Source: Ascochyta rabiei
Taxonomy: Eukaryota; Ascomycota; Dothideomycetes; Pleosporales; Didymellaceae
Length of the DNA: 64,000 nt
Assembly (NCBI RefSeq): GCF_004011695.2
Contig: NC_082413.1
Span: 62,001-126,000, forward strand
Reading direction: 5' to 3'
Part shown: piece after piece, positions 56,666-64,000 of the stretch
Layout of the letters: the number at the start of each line of letters is the position of its first letter
Position numbering within the stretch: the first letter of the stretch is position 1
Made by a program: the position numbers and the translations under genes
The notes under the pieces: generated by a model
Told to the model about the DNA's origin: nothing
Database searches by the model: none
What the model saw: only the letters and a program-made list of their open reading frames with translations

Positions 56666-58552
56666 TCTGAGTTCCTACCGATACATTTCACTGTACATAT
56701 TTATCATATTATTTCTCTATCTTAATAAATGCATTTTCTATCGAATTCGTCTAGCATCGCTCGATTTAGTGAAGTACGACGAAGCTGGTGATTCAAAGGT
56801 GACACCCTTTTTTTGTGTAGTAGGCAAAACCTGCTCCCCAAACACGATATCCGGGGCCAGAAGACGCGGTTCTGCATCAAGCTCCAGCTGCCCAATTCCC
56901 ACACGCTGCCTCCCTCAACTCGAGGGTAAACCCGACATCCTGAAGAGTAAATCTACGGGGTACTCGAAGACGCCGACCGAACGAAGGATAGTACACCAGA
57001 CAACCTAGCGCAGTCTAGAGTGCTTGGCATCTTCTAGAACCCATCCGAACCAGTGTGGCACTGGAAGTGCCATGGTGAAACTAGAGAAGTGATTTGTCGG
57101 TTGTGATCTTGTTAGTGTGACGAAGCAAGCGAACAGAACCAAACTGTGCAAACGTGTCGCCCTCCGATCTTTGTTCCAAAGAAAAAAAATCGCGAGAAAG
57201 GTCGAAAAGCAAAAGATCCAGCCTCTCGACCGCTTTCACGATAGTCACGATGTGTCTCGCATTAGGGAAGAGTTTGGGGGGAAATGGCGCGGCGCATGTA
57301 GCCCAAAAAAAAAAAAGACAAGGGAGGATTCCTCGATCCTGTGTTGCTGGTACCAAGGACAAGGCAAGGCTAATATTTACTTCAATACCGCTCGCACATT
57401 CCAAGTAACGAAAGACAGCCATTGCTCGTATCAGCATGGGCTTCTCCACGCAAGCCACTCAGTGCGTCTGTCCAGATATTCAGTTATCCACACAAACAAG
57501 ACAAAGCGTCCGTTTGCGCAGTCAATTTCCAAAAGCAGTGCAATCAGACTCTATAGAGCGAGGTCTAGGTGGCCTAGTCGCCAGGTCACGGCAACCCCCC
57601 AACTCCCCGATAGCAAAAGCCCACACAGCCAGCCCGCACACTCCACACACCTGTCCACTAGACAAACACAACACATGCAAACCCTCGTGTTCACAACATC
57701 CGGATCATGGAATCCTTAAAATCCTATAGAAACATTATCGTTCGCTACCCTCAAAGTACCCACCAACGCAGCCCACGACAGCACCACCCCACGCGACAAA
57801 CCCAACACGCGTCATATCCGCAGTAAACCCCTTCTCGCGTGGAAAGAAAAAGGCCTGCGGTTGAGTCAGGGAGGTCAGAACCTACGAACCCCATCCATCC
57901 ATCCAGCAGGAAATCGCGTGCCGAACTCAGAGCCGCGCATCGCAAATGCCAGACGTGGATACTAGCTGTCAGGTAAGTTATCTCGATTTATATGCCATCT
58001 CTGTAGACACGGGAGGTAGCAGCCAAATACTGAAGTAACTCGCTGAAGGCTCCAGATGTTGGAACAGCGGAGAGGCACCGACTCACCCGCCCACTGCGTA
58101 CGTGCTTATTCCTTGAGTACGACTGTGTTGCATAAGTAGAATGGATACCATCACGTACAGTCTTCTCTGAAGTTGAGCTGTTCCAGACAGCTAGGTAATA
58201 AAAGGGGGGGGGGGGGGGGGGGGTGCAGTTCTGACAACGTCGGTGGAAGAGGGGCTACCGATATGTGTAACGAAAACAGGTACATTGAAGGGAGGAATGA
58301 CTTCTCGTTCACAATTCCAATCGAGTCTGTTCACACTTCTCAACGAAAAGATACAGAAGATTCTACACTGCACTTCTACAAGGAAACAGCACTGCCCTGG
58401 AGACAAACGTACGATCCCATTCCGCACTGATGCGCATCTATCAGTCTAACAATGCCAGCACCAAAAGAAAAAGCCCCCACAGTCTGCACCAACACTCGAC
58501 ACGCTACAAACTCCCTCTCCCTGCATCACATACTGTCTCCAATCTCCCATCC
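56666..58552. other. Intergenic, about 1.9 kb, between convergent genes
   Basis: Holds poly-A runs (57180-57186 and 57304-57315), a CCATCCATCC run near 57890 and the 20 bp poly-G tract at 58204. A 200-codon plus frame (57117-57719) is low in motif content and not called. Confidence 0.45.
58204..58223 (+). repeat. Poly-G tract, 20 bases
   Basis: Uninterrupted run of 20 G, about 330 bp downstream of the metal ATPase stop codon. Such runs are unstable and are also common sequencing trouble spots. Confidence 0.95.
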
Positions 58553-61500
58553 CTACCTATCCTCCCTCAAAACTCGATCGTAATCTACATCCTTGAACCC
58601 CCTTGCATAATCCCGCCAGCGCATCTGGAACGCAACCCCAACGACAGGCAGAACACTGACCAACTCGCCCAACCCAGCCCACTGCGGTGGAATCTTGACC
58701 TCGCTCCCGGGTTTGCCCAGAGCGGCGAATGCGCCGGCCGCGAGGAGGACAGCGCCTACATTGTAGACTGCACTCCAGACGAAATTCGCCACGATGCGGC
58801 GGTACGCTGCTTTGCTTATGTCGAGGAGCACGAGGATGTCAGCGAGGCGTTCGGTCATGAGGACCACGTCGGCGGCTTGCTTGGCCACGTCGTTCGCGCC
58901 GTGGGGGGAGTGCATGTGGCAGCCGACGTGTGCCTGCTTTAGGGCTACGGAGTCGTTGGTGCCGTCTCCTACGAACAGCACGATCCGGACTTGTTTCTGG
59001 CTTTCGTTGTTCTGCAGGTCGCGTACGTACTGCATCTTTCCTTCTGGTCGACATCTGCTCTTTGTACATCTCTTTGGAATGTTGAGTTCATGCGCGACAG
59101 CATCGACAGAGCCTTGCGAGTCGCCGCTTATCATGTGGACTGTGATGTTCCGCTTGTGCAGCGTGTCGATGACTCTTTCTGCATTGCGTTTGGGCGTGTC
59201 TTTCAGCTTGAAAATTGCCGCAAGTTCGCCTTGTACTGTAACACAGAGATGGCTACAATTCGACTCCTCCACAGATAGGCAGAGCCAATCCGGGTTTCCG
59301 GCCCGCACTTCGTAGCCACCAGCCCGAGTGAGCCCTACAACACCTTCACCGGGGTGGCTGGTGATGTCTAGTATCTCAGCATGGACAAGATCTGGACCCG
59401 GGCTTATGCGGGACTCCTTGGCGAGGTGAGCATAGACACCTGCCGAGATTGGATGCCTGTTGTCTTTGAGAAGACCAAGGAGGATGGACTTGATTCGGGC
59501 AGGGTCGATAGTGCCACAGTATTGGCTGTGCATGACGGAAAAGTAGCCGGTCGTAAGTGTGCCGGTCTTGTCGAAGACAACATCGGTGACATTGCGAGCC
59601 ACCTCCAGCTTCTGCGGATCTCTAAAGATGATGCCGTAGCGCGCTGCTACACCTCCGGCGATGAGGACGACCATCGGCACGGCAAGCCCAATTGCACACG
59701 GGCAGGAGACGATGAGTGTTGCGATGGCGTAGGTGACGGCTTTGACGATGGCAGCCTGCCAATCATTTTTGTTGTGGACTCGGTCGATGAGAAGCCAGAT
59801 CAAGAAGACAAGAGATCCAATGGCTGCTATCGCGGGCACGAACCGGCCGGCTATGCGGTCGGCCAAGGCTTGTATCTTGGGTTGCGTCAACTCTGCGCCT
59901 TCAACCATTGTTGCAATCTTGTGAACTGAGTTCTCGTGCGGCAGAGTCCTCAAAACAACTATGAGCGTGCCACTGCCGTTCAAGGTGCCTGCGAAGACAC
60001 GCGAATGTACGCCTTTCGCGACGGGAATCGACTCGCCTGTGAGCATAGACTCGTCGACCTCTGATCCCCCATAGTATACATCTCCATCAGTGACGATCCG
60101 CGTGTGTGGTAATACCTTGAAGCTATCCCCATACTGAAGTAAGCGGGCATCGATTTCTTTGGTCGGCGGGTCCGCTTCTCGTTCATGACCCCATTCGACA
60201 AGGAGGGCTTTGTCTGTCTGTAGCGAACGGAAAGAAACAGATTTTGCTGCACGGTAACGCGCAAACTCATTGATGGCACGACCCAGAAGGATCAGAGTGA
60301 CGAGCAAAGTTGACGTTTCGAAGAACGAGCCCGACTCCAGGGGCTTGCCGAGCACCTGGTACGCATAACACACAACGCTAAAAACATAGGCAGTTGTTGT
60401 ACTGAGTGTAATCAAGAGGTCCATGTCAAGCACGTAAGAGTACCAGAGTGATCTAACAGCGCTTGGTAGGAACTCAATCCATGCGATGATTTGCACAACA
60501 GATGCTAGTATTAGGGAAGCATGAGCGTATGAGATCTTCGGGTGGTCGATGGGCGCCCATGCCAGGACCAGAACAGGGATCGTCAGGGCCAAGGCGGGTA
60601 GAAACCAGTAGAGCGCTCGTCTTGTCTGTCTTGCTCCGAGTTGGAGGCTCGGATGAGTAGGTGGTGGGGCCAGGGTTAAACCTTCGTTTCTCGCGATGTA
60701 AAAGTTGTAGATATCACGAGCGCCAATGATCGTTGCATCGTAGTGGACGCGTATCAGCTGAGGATGGCGTGCAGCCATGATGCATCGGTCGACAATCTCC
60801 TTGGCCTTTCTGCTGTCTGAGTCATCGTTAGACTTGTCGTTCAGTGGTAAGGCGTCTTTCGTCCAAAGTACAGACGAAATCCAGAACAGTGTGTGGGGGT
60901 CTGGAAGCTCTATTGCGGTGATCCCGTCGGGTCGCTTTGTGCGGTGAAAGTCGTGGGTATCTGTGTGCAAAAATTCTAGCACCTGCCCCACAGGCTTGCT
61001 GTTCTGTTTGAACGTGTATCCGGTGGCAGTGTTCAAGCGTTTAAGGACTTCCTCAACTGAGATTTGGCTGATGTCGAGATCAAACTCCAGCCTGGCCATG
61101 ACAATATTGACTTGATGATCGCGGATGGCTGGAATGCGGTGCACAGCCCGGGTTATACCACCCTCGCAGCATCCGCACTTCAGGCCGTCGATATTGAGCA
61201 CGAATCGTTGGTAATTTGGCGGTCCTCGTTCGACATCGATGTTGAAAACCTGGTTGCTGACGTCGCTCTGCGTACCTAATTTGTTCAGCCGTAGTGCACC
61301 ATCATGGTCAGGAGATCCTGAGCAAAAACTACCGTGGGGATGCGAATGGGAATGCGATCGGTGGTGTCGACGGACGCGGATGGACGAAGGTGCATCTCCA
61401 TCTCTGCTGTGGTCGGTTGGGACGAAAGTAGTGGATTCCCCGGAGACGGAAGGCGGAGGCTCAGGAAGGCTGCGCAATGCAGCGTGATTGTCGTTCTCTG

Positions 61501-61660
61501 GTATCCCAGCGAACCAACTCTGAGGTGGCAGTGGGAGATTCGGAAGAGGTGTGGGAGCAAATATGGGAGGCGACGACTCGGGTGTGGGTGGTGACAGCGT
61601 ACGAGGTAAAGCGTGATCAGTATGGTCGGAGGAGCCTGCCATTGTCGAATCTTTTGTCAC
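58553..61660 (-). CDS. P1B-type metal-transporting ATPase (copper-ATPase-like)
   Basis: Single exon, 1,035 aa. It pumps a soft metal ion across a membrane, driven by ATP. A His-rich stretch lies at residues 99-109 (HHRSHSHSHPH). One heavy-metal-associated domain at about 152-220 has C-G-C-C at 162-165 instead of the usual C-x-x-C. Core motifs: TGES at 541-544, the CPC metal site at 653-655, DKTGTLT at 697-703, the HP dipeptide at 736-737 and GDGTND at 898-903. TM7 keeps the Y-N pair (AVYNVG), but the last TM reads GLGELVSVLPVVGVAFQ and lacks the M-x-x-S-S of Cu+ pumps. The ion could therefore be Cu or another soft metal. The next ATG (codon 7) is an alternative start. Confidence 0.92.
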   Translation of the reverse strand: MTKDSTMAGSSDHTDHALPRTLSPPTPESSPPIFAPTPLPNLPLPPQSWFAGIPENDNHAALRSLPEPPPSVSGESTTFVPTDHSRDGDAPSSIRVRRHHRSHSHSHPHGSFCSGSPDHDGALRLNKLGTQSDVSNQVFNIDVERGPPNYQRFVLNIDGLKCGCCEGGITRAVHRIPAIRDHQVNIVMARLEFDLDISQISVEEVLKRLNTATGYTFKQNSKPVGQVLEFLHTDTHDFHRTKRPDGITAIELPDPHTLFWISSVLWTKDALPLNDKSNDDSDSRKAKEIVDRCIMAARHPQLIRVHYDATIIGARDIYNFYIARNEGLTLAPPPTHPSLQLGARQTRRALYWFLPALALTIPVLVLAWAPIDHPKISYAHASLILASVVQIIAWIEFLPSAVRSLWYSYVLDMDLLITLSTTTAYVFSVVCYAYQVLGKPLESGSFFETSTLLVTLILLGRAINEFARYRAAKSVSFRSLQTDKALLVEWGHEREADPPTKEIDARLLQYGDSFKVLPHTRIVTDGDVYYGGSEVDESMLTGESIPVAKGVHSRVFAGTLNGSGTLIVVLRTLPHENSVHKIATMVEGAELTQPKIQALADRIAGRFVPAIAAIGSLVFLIWLLIDRVHNKNDWQAAIVKAVTYAIATLIVSCPCAIGLAVPMVVLIAGGVAARYGIIFRDPQKLEVARNVTDVVFDKTGTLTTGYFSVMHSQYCGTIDPARIKSILLGLLKDNRHPISAGVYAHLAKESRISPGPDLVHAEILDITSHPGEGVVGLTRAGGYEVRAGNPDWLCLSVEESNCSHLCVTVQGELAAIFKLKDTPKRNAERVIDTLHKRNITVHMISGDSQGSVDAVAHELNIPKRCTKSRCRPEGKMQYVRDLQNNESQKQVRIVLFVGDGTNDSVALKQAHVGCHMHSPHGANDVAKQAADVVLMTERLADILVLLDISKAAYRRIVANFVWSAVYNVGAVLLAAGAFAALGKPGSEVKIPPQWAGLGELVSVLPVVGVAFQMRWRDYARGFKDVDYDRVLREDR

Positions 61661-62544
61661 AAGAGTCGCTATGAATGGATTCTGGTATGCAGTAATATAT
61701 GTGTGATTTAGCGATGACTGATGCGATGAGCGAAGATCAGGAGCAGTCGCCCTAATGGCAGCTTGTGCTCTCTTCCATGGTACCTAGATGTGCAGCTGCA
61801 AGACATGTGCTGTGGAAGTTGCGTTGCCGTAGACCTTGCTGGCAGCCGCGCGGGAGACGCCTGTTACGCCAGCTCGATGCAACCATCTATAACGAAGCAC
61901 GCCGTCCCGTACAACGGTGATGAGCCAGAGATGGGCGAGGATGTGGTTCGAGGTGTGGTTTTGTCTTGGTTGTGGGGCTCTGTACACCTTAAGGAAGAAA
62001 CGGCTGCCAGTGATAGCCGGGGCTTCCCTTCTGCAGAGGACACGTACGACAGCGCATGATGGCAGTTTTAACTTCACTCTCGGCGATGTATACTGATAGG
62101 AGGCGACAATGGAGTCTCGATATCTGTCTATCTATAGGGATAGTACACCAAGGAGATTGCATAGCCTGTGTCAGTGGTGCATCGCCGGTGAATGGTGGAT
62201 GGTAGTGGGGCGTTGTCACGGCCGCTCGATCATTGCATAGCAAAGCACGACAGAGTCTGTGTTGATCAATATGGTTTTCTATGGACAGAGCGGGCTATGT
62301 TGGTGTTGAGGTGGGTGGGCTGGCAGCTGACAGGGACTCCACGTGAGTTCGCGATTGGTTGCGTCATCGTTCATGCAGCCGGCGCAACCTGCACGCATCC
62401 CAGCACTGTATCGATGTGAATTGCTCGCCCCGCAGTTGCTTCAGTGTTCGACTTGGGTGCGCGCCATGCGTGCTCTGTATATCACCACACATCCCCCAAG
62501 CGCGTGACACCGCCGCTGAGTCATCTTCGCAGTCGCTAGCAACC
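61661..62544. other. Divergent upstream region of metal ATPase and RAD4-like genes
   Basis: 880 bp. No gene is called; the short frames at 61763-62059 (plus) and 61784-62077 (minus) mirror each other and lack motifs. Confidence 0.45.
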
Positions 62545-64000
62545 ATGGCAGGCACGCGCGGGAGACTGCGCAAGACAAACGATGCGCCGGCTCCCAGGCG
62601 CTCGCTGCGCAAAAGGGACACGAAAGAGGAGGAGGATGACGGACTGCCCGATGTTTTGCGCGAGATGCTGCACGAGGACCGAGTCGCCAAGAGAGCCGCC
62701 GAAGAAGAGGACAAGAAGCCGCTGAAGAAGCGCAAGACGGCGCATATCCAGCGGACCTCGAGCCCAGCACCGCCATCACTGCCGCCCACGCTACTGCCCT
62801 ATGAGCCACCACACCAGCCTGGTCGCGTGCGCCAGACAGTCGAAGACTCGGACGAATCCGACGACGACAGCGACATGGAGTGGGAAGACGCCCTGGGCGA
62901 ACGTGGAGACGGTGGGGACAGCGACGACGACGACGACGGCCATGTGAAAGCGGCGCCTGAGATTGGCGATGTCTCCATCACAATCGGCGGCAGGAAGAGT
63001 GACGAAGTATCAACTAAGAAGAAAGTGCGCCGAAGGGCCATCACCTCAGTAGATCGCAAGCGCCGTCTGGACATACACAAGATGCACGTACTGTGCCTGC
63101 TGTACCACGTCCACCGTAGGAATGCCTGGTGCAATGACGCGAGGGTGCAGTCTGCGCTGCGCAGGCTCGTAGAGCCCAAGACCCTGACGAATCTCGTCCC
63201 TAACCCAGACCTCACCCAGTACTCGGCATCGAAGCGCTTCGTAGATGCTCTGAATGACTTGAAAACAATGTGGTCGAAGCGCTTCAAAGCGACTGCCCAG
63301 GGTATGTCAAAGCCAAAGTGGGCAGAGCCAGGTGCAGAAGTGCGACCCTTCTCCGACTTCGACGAGCTCGACAGCGCCATGGATAAGGACGACTTCCGCA
63401 CATCTGCGCGCACATTGCAAGGCTCATGCGACGTTGGTGGGCAGCTGTTCTGTGCTCTTCTGCGTGGGATCGGCATTGAAACACGCTTGGTATGCTCTTT
63501 GCAGGAGCTGCCCTTTGCCTCCGCAGCACAGCCATCCACGCCTCAGAAGCCAGTCCAATCTTCAAAGACCATCACTGTAGACCCATACAACAAAGCTCCC
63601 GCCAGCCCGGCGCCCACGCGCACCAAAAAGCTCTCCCGACTCGAGCGCATCATGGGCGAACGCCATCCCGTGCTGAACAAAGCAGGCACTGGACCGAAGA
63701 AGCTAAAAGCCTACCACACTCCCTACCCGGTCTACTGGGTAGAAGCATTCAACTCTGCCCACCAGAAATGGATGCCCATCGATCCGCTGTCCACATTCAC
63801 CGTCAACGCCCCAGAGAAGCTAGAGCCACCCTTCAGCCACACGCAGAACAGCCTGACGTATGCCATTGCCTTCGAAGATGACTGTACAGCACGCGATGTG
63901 ACTCGCCGCTACGCCAAAGCCTACAACGCCAAAACGCTCAAGTTCCGCGTCGAGTCCACACCGCATGGTTCGAAATGGTGGGTGCGCACGTTAAGATATT
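62545..64000 (+). CDS. RAD4: RAD4/XPC DNA-damage recognition protein, 5' part
   Basis: Open from ATG at 62545 to the window edge without an intron; 485 complete codons seen. RAD4/XPC binds helix-distorting lesions and starts nucleotide-excision repair in the nucleus. The N-terminus is basic, then highly acidic (SDESDDDSDMEWEDALGE and a run of Asp). From about residue 165 it enters the transglutaminase-like fold: DIHKMHVLCLLYHVHRRNAW, DVGGQLFCALLRGIGIETRL (where the ancestral transglutaminase Cys lies), PVYWVEAFNSAHQKWMPIDP, and TYAIAFEDDCTARDVTRRYA, YNAKTLKFRVE. The three beta-hairpin domains must lie beyond the window. The acidic segment resembles the TFIIH-binding region (inference). Confidence 0.92.
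   Translation, partial: MAGTRGRLRKTNDAPAPRRSLRKRDTKEEEDDGLPDVLREMLHEDRVAKRAAEEEDKKPLKKRKTAHIQRTSSPAPPSLPPTLLPYEPPHQPGRVRQTVEDSDESDDDSDMEWEDALGERGDGGDSDDDDDGHVKAAPEIGDVSITIGGRKSDEVSTKKKVRRRAITSVDRKRRLDIHKMHVLCLLYHVHRRNAWCNDARVQSALRRLVEPKTLTNLVPNPDLTQYSASKRFVDALNDLKTMWSKRFKATAQGMSKPKWAEPGAEVRPFSDFDELDSAMDKDDFRTSARTLQGSCDVGGQLFCALLRGIGIETRLVCSLQELPFASAAQPSTPQKPVQSSKTITVDPYNKAPASPAPTRTKKLSRLERIMGERHPVLNKAGTGPKKLKAYHTPYPVYWVEAFNSAHQKWMPIDPLSTFTVNAPEKLEPPFSHTQNSLTYAIAFEDDCTARDVTRRYAKAYNAKTLKFRVESTPHGSKWWVRTLRY

Noticed and set aside
57117..57719. 200-codon plus frame
   Set aside because: Low-complexity, Lys/Gln/Ser-rich, no conserved motif, lies between convergent genes.

Overview
This is nuclear DNA of a filamentous ascomycete (Pezizomycotina, most likely a dothideomycete of the Pleosporales type). 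The evidence is many short 47-93 bp GT-AG introns with CTAAC-like branch sites, fungus-specific families (HET, WSC, LysM/CBM18, Pth11-like receptors, an A-T-TE NRPS-like enzyme), Fot1/pogo and Gypsy elements, and transposons whose reading frames are broken almost only by C-to-T / G-to-A stops, which is the mark of repeat-induced point mutation (RIP). The species is inference; no marker gene was compared.

Layout. 1-7,715 is a nested, AT-rich, RIP-mutated transposon block: a minus-strand Gypsy retroelement interrupted by one 1,867 bp Fot1-like element, then a second Fot1-like copy of exactly the same length in the opposite orientation, then a 438 bp non-autonomous relative with long inverted repeats. 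7,916-35,634 is accessory-type sequence: a ketopantoate-reductase-like gene, a three-exon adenylation-thiolation-thioesterase (NRPS-like) gene, a decayed SRPK-like kinase, a LINE RNase H relic, a Pth11-like membrane protein, a secreted tyrosinase, three decayed genes (a fungal transcription-factor regulatory domain, an unrecognised gene with two in-frame stops, a LysM plus chitin-binding protein), a HET-domain gene, a WSC cell-surface protein with a large Leu/Pro/Gly repeat, and a glycine-zipper protein.

36,600-64,000 is mainly conserved housekeeping sequence: COQ5 and the branched-chain ketoacid dehydrogenase E1-alpha gene share a 286 bp divergent promoter; then ATG13, a very large ankyrin-RCC1-BTB protein, a second Pth11-like protein, a GMC oxidoreductase, a P1B-type metal ATPase and the 5' part of RAD4/XPC. 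Gene order here looks like unrelated neighbours, apart from the shared mitochondrial location of the COQ5/E1-alpha pair.

Exon structures were built by eye from splice motifs, reading-frame phase and family consensus; every multi-exon CDS below keeps frame. 'Start/end' are the outer CDS limits and exons are listed in the evidence. Names rest on remembered family motifs, not on a database search.
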